This document shows, piece by piece, positions 41,624-47,980 of a stretch of 64,000 nucleotides of DNA (its first letter is position 1; every line of letters begins with the position of its first letter). The translations under genes and the position numbers were made by a program. Origin of the DNA: JACDAN01 sp963834825. GTDB taxonomy: Bacteria > Actinomycetota > Thermoleophilia > Gaiellales > Gaiellaceae. Under the pieces are notes generated by a model. It ran no database searches, had not been told where the DNA came from, and worked only from the letters and a program-made list of their open reading frames with translations. The stretch lies in the NCBI GenBank assembly GCA_963834825.1, contig CAWICZ010000014.1, positions 868,001 through 932,000 of the forward strand. Reading direction: 5' to 3'.

Positions 41624-42373
41624 ATGGCCGGGCGGGTCGTAGTCCTCTCGGATGTTCACGGCAACGCCGTCGCGCTCGAGGCCGTCCTGCGCGAGGTTGC
41701 CGCCGCCACTCCGGACCTGATCGTTTTCGGCGGTGACCTCACCTGGGGGCCGCTGCCCGAGGAGACACGTGCGCTCGTCCGACCGCTGGAGCGGTCGGCG
41801 ATCTTTGTCCGCGGCAACGCCGAGCGGGCGCTCGCCGAGGCGGCCCGGGCGGACGGATCGGGCGACGGGCTCGACGAGGGCGTGCGCTGGATGCTTGCCC
41901 GCCATTCCCGATCCACGCGCGCGTTTCTCGGGGCGTTCGTCGAAGCCGCGGTGGTCGAGATCGACGGGCTCGGCGCGGTCCGCTTCTGCCACGGCTCTCC
42001 CCGAAGCGACGAGGAGCTGATTACGTTCGAGACACCCGAGCGGCGGATACAGGCGCTGATGGAGGGCGTGGGGGAGAGGGTGCTCGTCAGTGCGCACACC
42101 CACATTCAGTTCGACCGGATCGTCGCCGGGATCCGCTCGATCAATCCGGGCAGCGTGGGCATGCCGTACGAGGGTCGCGCCGGCGCGGCGTTCTGGGCGG
42201 TGCTGGGCCCGGACGTCGACCTGAGGGAGACGGACTACGACCTGGACGAGGCCGTGCGCCGGTACTGCTCGACGGACGATCCACGGGCCGAGGCGATCGT
42301 CGAGATGCTCCGTACGCCGCCGGCGCCGGCCGAGGTCGTCGAGCACGCGGAGACGCTGGAGTTCAGCGGATGA
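41624..42373 (+). CDS. Metallophosphoesterase (YfcE/calcineurin-like)
   Basis: 249 residues from ATG at 41624. Metal-binding motifs of the calcineurin-like fold: VVLSDVHGNAVAL (D-x-H), FGGDLTWGP (GGD), FVRGNAER (GN-x-E variant of GNH), FCHGSP, and SAHTHIQFDR. It probably hydrolyses a phosphodiester or phosphoprotein; the substrate is unknown. The ATGA overlap with the next gene makes a two-gene operon with the methyltransferase. Confidence 0.87.
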   Translation: MAGRVVVLSDVHGNAVALEAVLREVAAATPDLIVFGGDLTWGPLPEETRALVRPLERSAIFVRGNAERALAEAARADGSGDGLDEGVRWMLARHSRSTRAFLGAFVEAAVVEIDGLGAVRFCHGSPRSDEELITFETPERRIQALMEGVGERVLVSAHTHIQFDRIVAGIRSINPGSVGMPYEGRAGAAFWAVLGPDVDLRETDYDLDEAVRRYCSTDDPRAEAIVEMLRTPPAPAEVVEHAETLEFSG

Positions 42374-43041
42374 AGAGCTACTACGACCGACGGGCGCCCG
42401 AGTACGACGCCACGTCGTACGAGCTCGTACAGCAGGACCCGGTGGGCGCCCGCGACCTCGCGGAGCTGGAGCGGGTGGTCGCCGAGCTTTCCCCGGCGCG
42501 CGTGCTCGACATCGGCTGTGGAACCGGCTGGCTCACCCGGTTCCTCCGCGGCTCGGTCGTCGCGCTCGACCAGAGCGCGTCGATGCTCGAGCTGGCCCGC
42601 GAGCGTGTTCCCGACGGCGACTTCGTGCTCGCCGACGTTCCGCCGCTCCCGTTTCCGGTCGCCTCGTTCGACCGCGCGCTGGCCAGCCATGTCTACGGCC
42701 ACATCGAGCGCGTCGACGATCGGCGTGCCTTCGTCGCCGATGCGCTCCGCGTCGCGACGGAGCTCATCGTCGTCGAGCAGGCCTGGCAGCCGGACCTACC
42801 CGCCGAGGGCTGGGAACGCCGTCCGCTGGCCGACGGGAGCGAGCAACTCGTGTTCAAGCGCTACTTCACCGCGGACGATCTCGCGGGCGAGCTGGAAGCG
42901 CACGTACTCCTGGACACCCCCACATTCGTCGCCGTGCGACGTGCACCGGTGGTTGACGAGGCCTGGACAAAGCAGCGCTGCGAGGCCGGGCTGGACCTTC
43001 CGCTACGATCGGCCGCACGGGGCGTGGCGCAGCCTGGTTAG
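42370..43041 (+). CDS. Class I SAM-dependent methyltransferase, 3' end inside tRNA-Pro
   Basis: 223 residues from ATG at 42370. SAM motif I is VLDIGCGTGWLTRFL (about 45-59), followed by VVALDQS and VLADVPPLPFPVASFD. Substrate unknown. The stop codon lies in the D-arm of the tRNA-Pro gene, so the last eight codons overlap the tRNA. The final residues (RSAARGVAQPG) may therefore not be part of the ancestral protein. Coupled to the phosphoesterase by a 4-base overlap. Confidence 0.8.
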   Translation: MKSYYDRRAPEYDATSYELVQQDPVGARDLAELERVVAELSPARVLDIGCGTGWLTRFLRGSVVALDQSASMLELARERVPDGDFVLADVPPLPFPVASFDRALASHVYGHIERVDDRRAFVADALRVATELIVVEQAWQPDLPAEGWERRPLADGSEQLVFKRYFTADDLAGELEAHVLLDTPTFVAVRRAPVVDEAWTKQRCEAGLDLPLRSAARGVAQPG

Positions 43042-43092
43042 CGCGCTAGTCTGGGGGACTAGAGGTCCCCGGTTCGAATCCGGGCGCCCCGA
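43018..43092 (+). tRNA. tRNA-Pro (GGG anticodon)
   Basis: 75 bases. Acceptor CGGGGCG/CGCCCCG, D-stem GCGC/GCGC, anticodon stem CTAGT/ACTAG with loop CTGGGGG (anticodon GGG), T-arm CCCGG-TTCGAAT-CCGGG, discriminator A. It reads proline CCC/CCU codons. The 3' half is repeated 4.3 kb away at 47350, marking the gene as an integration site; the present 3' end is the copy next to the integrase. Confidence 0.95.
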
Positions 43093-43093
43093 T
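43048..43093 (+). repeat. attL: tRNA-Pro 3' half
   Basis: 46 bases from the anticodon stem to just past the tRNA end. It differs from the right copy at four positions, all in the T-stem and arranged as complementary pairs. Confidence 0.9.
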
Positions 43094-43159
43094 TATGAGG
43101 AAGTGGCTGGAAAAACTGATGTTTTGGCGTAAGCCGAAGTAGCCCGACTCCCCCTCGTA

Positions 43160-44233
43160 CTACTCGTGCGCGCCCAATTCGCGCCCATACGCGGCAAAAC
43201 CGCTGGCGTCGAACGCCTCCAACGCCGCGCGCGAACGGCCGAGGTGCTCGCCGAACAGGTGGGCGTAGGTGGCCTCTATTTGCGTCACCGACGTTCCCGC
43301 CAGCCGCGCGACCTCGTAGCTTGGGATCCCGGCGGCGATCGCCTCACTGACGAAAAAGTGCCGCATCGCATACGGGGTGCGGTGCTCCAGTCCGGCCGCC
43401 CGCACCGCCGGGTTCCACTCGTCCCGGCGCCAGTTGCCCAGGTTCAAATGGCCGCCTCTCAGCGCCGGAAACAACAAGGGGGTATCCAGACGCGGAGGGA
43501 GGGCTTCCAGGGCCTCCAGCGCCCTCCTGCGCAGCGGGACGGTCCTCGGAACACTCGTCGGCGTCTTCCCGTAGCCGCGAACGTTGCCATCCACGTAGAC
43601 ACGGCGCACATGCAGCACCCCGCCCGCCTTGTCGACATCGCGGCGCTCCAACGCCAACCACTCTTCCGGCCGCAAGCCGATGGCGGCGACGATGACCGGC
43701 AACGGCGAACCAAGCTCCACGGCGACCGCCTCCACCTCAGCCCACGACGCGAACGTCTGCACCTCGGGCCGCTTCGGCTCCGGGTTCCGGATCTTCTTCG
43801 CGGCGTTGTCGTCGATGTAACCGCAGGCGACCGCGTAGCCCAACGCCTGCCGCAACGCCTTGACGATATGCCACGCCGACCCTGCCGGAAGGCGCTTCCG
43901 CCAGGCGGCAAGCTCCGGCACATGAAGACGATCGAGGCGAACGTCGCCGAACACGGCCGTGGCGTACCGGAGCCGCGCCGTCAGCGTCCGGATCGTGTTC
44001 TGCTCGGCGATGTGCTGGCTGAGGTATTCGTCGACAAGCTGGCGAAGCGTTAGGTCGCGGCGGACTCCGGGGCCTCGCCTGACGCCGTTCAGGGCGTGTT
44101 CGAGGGCTTGGCTGGCCTCTCCCTTCGTCTTCCAGCCGGCGACTTCGCGGCGCTGGCCGTCCGCGTCGTAGTGGCGGTACGCCCACGACCTGCCGCGACG
44201 ACGGAAAACCTGTCCGCGCTGTGAACTAGGCAC
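43160..44233 (-). CDS. Tyrosine recombinase (phage-type integrase)
   Basis: 357 residues from GTG at 44233, chosen for its ribosome site (AGGAGAAG just upstream); the frame stays open to 44338. An N-terminal arm-binding/AP2-like region (about 5-65, RRRGRSWAYRHYDADGQRRE), a SAM-like core-binding domain (about 65-150) and the catalytic domain follow. Catalytic residues: Arg in AIGLRPEEWLAL, the YAMRHFFVSEAI box (the usual first His is Tyr), LAGTSVTQIEATYAHLF with the nucleophile Tyr (the usual LAGH is LAGT). It inserts and excises the surrounding island at tRNA-Pro, 67 bases from the tRNA end. Confidence 0.9.
   Translation of the reverse strand: MPSSQRGQVFRRRGRSWAYRHYDADGQRREVAGWKTKGEASQALEHALNGVRRGPGVRRDLTLRQLVDEYLSQHIAEQNTIRTLTARLRYATAVFGDVRLDRLHVPELAAWRKRLPAGSAWHIVKALRQALGYAVACGYIDDNAAKKIRNPEPKRPEVQTFASWAEVEAVAVELGSPLPVIVAAIGLRPEEWLALERRDVDKAGGVLHVRRVYVDGNVRGYGKTPTSVPRTVPLRRRALEALEALPPRLDTPLLFPALRGGHLNLGNWRRDEWNPAVRAAGLEHRTPYAMRHFFVSEAIAAGIPSYEVARLAGTSVTQIEATYAHLFGEHLGRSRAALEAFDASGFAAYGRELGAHE
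43168..43191. repeat. Candidate integrase arm-type site (left)
   Basis: A 24-base sequence with two CGCGCCCA units, repeated at 47212-47235 with two mismatches. It lies in the last codons of the integrase gene, close to attL. Confidence 0.5.
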
Positions 44234-44389
44234 CTTCTTCTCCTCTTGGACGAGCGGACCAGCTCGTTTCGGCGACGTGTGGTCTACGGCGGGCGCACGT
44301 ACTGGTGCAAGCGGTAGCACCGCGGGGATTCTTTCCACCCGGATTGGCTACCGGCTAACCGCCTCGTCCGCCTCCGCAAGGAGCTTCCT

Positions 44390-44412
44390 GGGGGCCGGGG
44401 CGATCCGAACGC
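44390..44412 (-). repeat. tRNA-3'-end-like repeat, copy 1
   Basis: 23-base core shared with 44677-44699; read on the reverse strand it has a TTCGGAT T-loop and a partly paired T-stem followed by CGGCCCCC, like the end of a tRNA. Homology to the second copy continues about 20 bases to the right. Confidence 0.5.
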
Positions 44413-44580
44413 CTAGGTCGCTTGCCGCTGACGGCGAGTCACGACGCCAAGGGCGATCAAGAGAATCACGATTCCGACGACACTGACGATGTTCGTCACC
44501 ACGGCAATAAAACCGGCAACGTCGCTGGTGTCGGCCCAGATGAGGCCGATAATCGTTCCCACGACGAGCACGGCGACCAT
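44413..44580 (-). CDS. 55-residue membrane protein (island cargo)
   Basis: A short gene from ATG at 44580 to TAG at 44413-44415. The product MVAVLVVGTIIGLIWADTSD continues with a second hydrophobic stretch (FIAVVTNIVSVVGIVILLIA) and a basic tail ending RRQRQAT, so two membrane spans. The frame is open for 14 codons upstream (to a TAG) without a standard start. It is bracketed by copies 1 and 2 of the tRNA-end-like repeat. No family is recognised; the clear membrane pattern makes it more than chance. Confidence 0.45.
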   Translation of the reverse strand: MVAVLVVGTIIGLIWADTSDVAGFIAVVTNIVSVVGIVILLIALGVVTRRQRQAT

Positions 44581-44676
44581 CGCAGCCAGCCAGTACAGAA
44601 TCCGTCGTCTGGTGATCGGCCGAGCCTACTCTCATGGGGGCGTTTCGCCAATCGAAGCGTCAAAGGCCAGCGCTTT

Positions 44677-44699
44677 GGGGGCCGGGGCGATCCGAACGC
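44677..44699 (-). repeat. tRNA-3'-end-like repeat, copy 2
   Basis: Same 23-base core as copy 1, followed by a related CTTCCCGCTGACG flank. It lies upstream of the 55-residue membrane gene. Confidence 0.5.
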
Positions 44700-44872
44700 G
44701 CTTCCCGCTGACGCCGGGCCTGGGGCCTCGCACCGCAGGCGAGATCGGGACTCGGAACGTTCGTCGCCTGCCAGCAATTTGGGGCCTGAGCGCCCATCGG
44801 ACGATCCCTTGGGGAGCGGATGATCGTCCATCGGCGTGAGTCGCTGGCGGACGCTCAGGCCCTCAGCTGGGC

Positions 44873-44889
44873 CTGTCTATGTAGACCCT
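44873..44889. repeat. Palindrome-containing direct repeat, copy 1
   Basis: CTGTCTATGTAGACCCT contains the palindrome GTCTA-TG-TAGAC and recurs at 45807-45823. Weaker similarity (GAACTTG-GCT) continues about 15 bases further right in both copies. Confidence 0.55.
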
Positions 44890-45003
44890 GGCCAAGGCCG
44901 AAACTTGCGCTAATTCGCTAGTGCTCTAGCCCACCGAGAAAGGGGGCCGGTCAGCTGGTTCCTTGTGCCTGGCCCGAAGGTCCACCGTACTGTGGAGGAT
45001 CCG

Positions 45004-45291
45004 GTGAGCCTTCTGCGGATAGGAGTGGCCGTCCTCGTCTTTGCGGCTCTTGCTGGAGTCCTCGGCCTAATGGTGGAGGATGCGGGTCACGGAGGCGACT
45101 GGCCCGGGTGGGACGAAGGCTGGGCGCTCGTCGCGTTTCCCCTCGGGATCCCCCTCGCGGTTGCCGCCGCCCTAGGAGTCGGCGGAACAGCAGTGCGGGC
45201 TACCACTCTCCGCCTCGTCGCGCTCGTCACCGGTGCAGTCTGGCTCTGGGGCGCGGTGGTGTTCGTCGTCTGGTTCGCGGTCGGAGCGTAG
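45004..45291 (+). CDS. Three-helix membrane protein (island cargo)
   Basis: 95 residues from GTG at 45004, chosen because GGAGG lies just upstream; an earlier in-frame GTG at 44965 is possible. Hydrophobic segments near residues 3-22, 40-60 and 66-92, with an acidic loop (MVEDAGHGGDWPGWDEGW). No family recognised. A perfect 15-bp hairpin follows 9 bases after the stop. Confidence 0.6.
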   Translation: MSLLRIGVAVLVFAALAGVLGLMVEDAGHGGDWPGWDEGWALVAFPLGIPLAVAAALGVGGTAVRATTLRLVALVTGAVWLWGAVVFVVWFAVGA

Positions 45292-45300
45292 GCCCGCGTC

Positions 45301-45341
45301 CCGTGGGGCTATCGGCGACCGCAGTACCGATAGCCCCACGG
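45301..45341. repeat. Perfect 15-bp inverted repeat after the membrane gene
   Basis: CCGTGGGGCTATCGG (45301-45315) pairs exactly with 45327-45341 around an 11-base loop. There is no T-run, so it is not a standard terminator. A partial direct copy of GGGGCTATCGGCGACCGCAG begins again at about 45340. Confidence 0.65.
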
Positions 45342-45399
45342 GGCTAATCGGCGCCGCAGCCGACGGCGCTTGATCCCCCGATCGGTTCGAGCGTCGAGG

Positions 45400-45555
45400 C
45401 TAGTCGCCGCCTGGCGGCCCGTGCGGCGGCGCGCGCTCGTCGAAGGCTCGGATGTCCACCGTCTTTCCGCAGTCACGGCAGCGTTTGAAGTGGTGCCGAC
45501 CCTGGCGTTCTCGCTCCCAGCGATGGCCAAAGGGCCATCGCCAGAAACAGCGCAC
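45400..45555 (-). CDS. Small CxxC zinc-ribbon-like protein (island cargo)
   Basis: 51 residues from GTG at 45555 (or 56 from GTG 45570) to TAG. The product starts MRCFWRWPFGHRWERERQ, contains RCRDCGKTVDIRAF and ends APPHGPPGGD. The single CxxC preceded by Cys and His residues and the basic, aromatic start resemble small actinobacterial and phage proteins with half zinc ribbons. No function can be given. Confidence 0.45.
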   Translation of the reverse strand: MRCFWRWPFGHRWERERQGRHHFKRCRDCGKTVDIRAFDERAPPHGPPGGD

Positions 45556-45611
45556 ATGCGCCGCCCTCACACAGAGCAATTCTAGGGGCGATCGCGCCGC
45601 GCAGGAACGTC

Positions 45612-45632
45612 AGGGGCCGGGCGATCCGAACG
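45612..45632 (-). repeat. tRNA-3'-end-like repeat, copy 3
   Basis: On the reverse strand GGGCG-TTCGGAT-CGCCC forms a perfect five-pair T-stem and seven-base loop, followed by GGCCCC. This is the most tRNA-like of the three copies. Confidence 0.5.
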
Positions 45633-45806
45633 CCCGCCACGACGCTGCGCAAAAACGTCTGCCAGGTGGGGCCCGCGCACCCGGGGCCAGCCTGAGGGAA
45701 CAGACTGTCCAGCGGCCTGGCCGCAGGCGGGCGCTCGGGCCCCTTCTCGGCGGCACGCTCACGCGGCATTACCCACCTGGCCCGCCACGCTTTGCAGCCA
45801 CCAAGT

Positions 45807-45823
45807 CTGTCTATGTAGACCCT
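45807..45823. repeat. Palindrome-containing direct repeat, copy 2
   Basis: Identical over 17 bases to 44873-44889. Confidence 0.55.
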
Positions 45824-46255
45824 TTGCCCCGCCGGAACTTGTGCTGACTCCGTTCGGGGCCGGGCGGCGGTCAACCCCATGCAGGAGGCTTCCAACCCGG
45901 CCCACTCGAACCTACGAAACGTCAGGGCTCGGCGCTAGGACGCTCTTTCGGCCACGTCCTCAACGACGAGCACCGGCGGGTGTGGGGTGCCGCGGCTCGT
46001 ACAGTCCGAGCTCCCCGCCGCCCGGCAGGCGGATCGCCTAGCGGCCTTCACTCTAAGAAACTGGGGGATCTGCAAACAGACCGTTGCAGTACCCCGAGGA
46101 TGCAAGGCCGACGTGACCGCATGAGCGTCCGACCAGGACTACGCTGGCCGGCCGACGCACGGGTGGGTTCACCGTGAACAAGACATTTACGCGGCAGAGC
46201 CGGTTACGACTCCTCGTCCACGTCGGCCGGCTAGTTCGCGGAGAGTAAAGGAACG

Positions 46256-46261
46256 TAAGCT
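46256..46261 (+). promoter_or_regulatory. Probable -10 element of the 96-residue island gene
   Basis: TAAGCT ends 6 bases before GTG at 46268; the intervening GGAGGC could also act as a ribosome site if transcription starts further upstream. Confidence 0.42.
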
Positions 46262-46267
46262 GGAGGC

Positions 46268-46558
46268 GTGGAGCGGTATGTGTTGATCGCACGACTGAAG
46301 CCGGGCGCCCGCGACCGCGCTCATGAGCTGATCGCGCAGCAACAGGTGGGGGAGTACATCTCGACCGAGTTCGACCGTCAGGCGATCTTTCTCGCCGAGG
46401 GAGAAATTGTCTTCTTCTGCGAGAGCCTCGATGCGGAGGCGAGGGTGCGGAGCATCCTCAATGACCCTGTGCGATCCACCGTGATCGGCCATTGGCTACC
46501 GCTCTTCGACGGCCCGCTGCACGCCGTGCCCGAGGCGTACTACTGGGAACGCGCCTGA
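46268..46558 (+). CDS. Hypothetical protein of 96 residues (island cargo)
   Basis: From GTG at 46268. Begins MERYVLIARLKPGARDRAHE and ends GPLHAVPEAYYWERA. The pattern (strand, helix, strand with VFFCESLDAEARVRSIL) suggests a ferredoxin-like alpha+beta fold of the dimeric ABM/mutarotase sort, which is inference from pattern only. No named family is recognised. GC content and codon use look like a real gene. Its end overlaps the reverse glyoxalase remnant by 19 bases. Confidence 0.66.
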   Translation: MERYVLIARLKPGARDRAHELIAQQQVGEYISTEFDRQAIFLAEGEIVFFCESLDAEARVRSILNDPVRSTVIGHWLPLFDGPLHAVPEAYYWERA

Positions 46559-46725
46559 GCATCGCCTGTCATGAGCCCGAACCCCTCATCGCTGACGCGC
46601 CGGGCGAAGTCGACACCTTTGGCCTGCAGCTCAGCGACGGTTGCATGGACGTCGTCGCACAAGGAATGCCACTCGGTTTCTCCCTTTCCGTTGAATCGGC
46701 TGGGACCGAACGGCTCAAACCGAGC
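46540..46725 (-). pseudogene. Remnant of a VOC/glyoxalase-family gene
   Basis: The reverse frame between stops at 46726-46728 and 46540-46542 reads RFEPFGPSRFNGKGETEWHS, then CDDVHATVAELQAKGVDFAR and VSDEGFGL. This is the typical C-terminal half of a VOC-fold protein. There is no start codon before the conserved part, the N-terminal half is absent, and the last strand is cut. It appears to be a decayed fragment carried on the island. Confidence 0.55.
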
Positions 46726-46779
46726 TTAGCCGAGTCCGCACTCCGACTGAAATGGGGCCGGAGAACTAGAATCGGCGGC

Positions 46780-46974
46780 GTGTTCGCTCGCCTTACTGCT
46801 TGGCTCCGGCGCAGGCGCGGAGCAGCGCCAGAGGACCTAGATACACCAGAGGAACTTGAAGCCCGCGAAGAAGGTCGCCAGCTTCTAGAAGACAAAGACA
46901 CGTATCGCGCGCTCGGTGGGTCTGTGTCTGGGCCGGACGCGACCTCCGGCAAGCGCCGCGACGCCGGGCGCTAA
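46780..46974 (+). CDS. Small charged hypothetical protein (island cargo)
   Basis: 64 residues from GTG at 46780. Basic amphipathic start (MFARLTAWLRRRRGAAP), an acidic helical middle (EDLDTPEELEAREEGRQLLE) and a polar end (GSVSGPDATSGKRRDAGR). The layout resembles small membrane-associated actinobacterial proteins, but no family is recognised and no clear ribosome site is seen. Confidence 0.45.
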   Translation: MFARLTAWLRRRRGAAPEDLDTPEELEAREEGRQLLEDKDTYRALGGSVSGPDATSGKRRDAGR

Positions 46975-47349
46975 GTACACCAGGCCTCACCCAGGCCACA
47001 CGGGCACAGCATCCGGCAACCTAGACGGCGAGGACAGCCGCATGGTTGAGCGGAACCTGTCTGTCCATGCTGGCCTTGCGTTTCCTGGCCGGAAAGCGCC
47101 AGGGCGCGGGCTCGACGCCCGGCTCGTACTCGCAGACGACCAGCCCCCTGCTCCTCGATTCGCCGCGAGAGCTGTGGATGCGAGCAGCGACTGATGCGGT
47201 GGGTCTAGCGGGCGCGCCCAATCCGCGCCCAAACGTCGAGAAACCAGGCCGTGGAAGAAAGCGGAGAAAACGTGTCGCCCACACTTGAAGTGCCTGCAAA
47301 TCAGCCACTAAACCGGCCGTGACGCCACCCGGCGCCTGAGCCGGGAATC
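46975..47349. other. Island right end without a convincing gene
   Basis: About 375 bases between the last small gene and attR. Open frames on both strands lack protein-like features. It contains the right arm-type repeat (47212-47235). Confidence 0.5.
47212..47235. repeat. Candidate integrase arm-type site (right)
   Basis: Matches 43168-43191 at 22 of 24 bases and has the same two CGCGCCCA units; it lies 115 bases inside attR. Confidence 0.5.
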
Positions 47350-47395
47350 AGTCTGGGGGACTAGAGGTCCCGAGTTCGAATCTCGGCGCCCCGAT
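47350..47395 (+). repeat. attR: displaced tRNA-Pro 3' half
   Basis: Matches attL at 42 of 46 bases. Here the T-stem is CCGAG/CTCGG instead of CCCGG/CCGGG. No 5' half of a tRNA precedes it, so it is not a gene. Confidence 0.9.
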
Positions 47396-47402
47396 CGGAG
47401 AG

Positions 47403-47426
47403 ACCCGCTGGAAACGGCGGGTTTTT
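47403..47426 (+). terminator. Rho-independent terminator beyond attR
   Basis: ACCCGC and GCGGGT pair around an 8-base loop and are followed by a T-run. Eight bases beyond the displaced tRNA 3' end, it is probably the original terminator of the tRNA-Pro gene before the island inserted. Confidence 0.8.
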
Positions 47427-47980
47427 CGTTGGCCGCGATCGATGCGTCCCGAGGGCCGTGGCTGCAAAATTGGGCTTCGTGGCTGCAGCCAAGACCACGC
47501 TGTACGTCAATCAACGACATGCAAGTGATCCTAGCGTGTCGAGTCGAACGCTGTGAATAGCTCAATCTGCGTATGCTGCAAGTGCAGCAGAGCTCCCAGG
47601 TAACGCTGCGCGTATCGGGATTCTGAACGTTCTCCCTGGCAGCTATTCGGGGCCACGAGCTTGTCGTGCCCTCGGCTGAAGAGACAACCACTTAACAAGC
47701 CCACGGAAAGGCGCAGCCTGGAATGCCTAGAGCCAGTACGCCGAATTGCCGCCTACACCGACCTGTCGATTGACGACTACGCGGAGCGCACCGCCCAGAA
47801 CCGGCCCGCCTGGGAAGCGATGAGCGGCAAGCCAGCGGGCGCACGACTCTGTAACTACAGAGTTGTCTTTATCCCTGACCATCTCTCTAGCGACAGTAGG
47901 TTCGCGCAGCCGAGCGTTGTGGGCCTCGTGTCGTAGTGCCGGCTGATCGAGTCTGGCAGCGCTCGCGCAGGACCTATCCG
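47427..47980. other. Gene-poor, lower-GC stretch
   Basis: About 550 bases, noticeably lower in GC than the surroundings up to about 47700. One forward frame (47661-47936) contains a moderately protein-like segment (AAYTDLSIDDYAERTAQNRP) but lacks a convincing start, ribosome site or family. It may be remnant mobile DNA. The first copy of a 15-bp repeat lies at 47851. Confidence 0.5.
47851..47865. repeat. 15-bp direct repeat, copy 1
   Basis: GTAACTACAGAGTTG, identical to 48676-48690. Here it is part of the palindrome ACTCTGTA-AC-TACAGAGT (47846-47863). The two copies flank the DHFR-like gene. Confidence 0.55.

Larger units (their letters stand above)
45571..46267. other. Island region without a convincing gene
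   Basis: About 700 bases. Open frames here read as low-complexity Arg/Ser/Pro sequence typical of shadows. It holds copy 3 of the tRNA-end-like repeat (45612), the second palindromic repeat (45807) and, at the right end, the promoter of the next gene. Confidence 0.6.
43048..47395. mobile_element. Integrated genomic island in tRNA-Pro
   Basis: The element is bounded by a 46-bp direct repeat of the tRNA-Pro 3' half (43048-43093 and 47350-47395). It carries a tyrosine recombinase next to the left end, candidate arm-type sites near both ends, and a few very small genes. There are no transfer or replication genes. A rho-independent terminator just outside the right repeat (47403-47426) is probably the original tRNA terminator. 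It looks like a reduced integrative element of about 4.3 kb. The cargo has no recognisable function. Confidence 0.88.

Noticed and set aside
43095..43142. A 15-codon frame (MRKWLEKLMFWRKPK) directly after the tRNA-Pro gene
   Set aside because: It has no ribosome site, overlaps the attachment region and is short enough to occur by chance; its amphipathic look alone is not evidence.
44348..44635. Reverse 95-codon frame overlapping the 55-residue membrane gene
   Set aside because: Its product is Arg/Asp-rich and patternless, while the alternative frame encodes two clear membrane segments.
45473..45895. Reverse 140-codon frame in the island
   Set aside because: It overlaps the CxxC gene in another frame, crosses two dispersed repeats and has no domain-like features.
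47308..47691. Reverse 127-codon frame across attR and the terminator
   Set aside because: The product is Ser/Arg-rich without pattern, and it crosses a tRNA fragment and a terminator, so it is not a credible gene.
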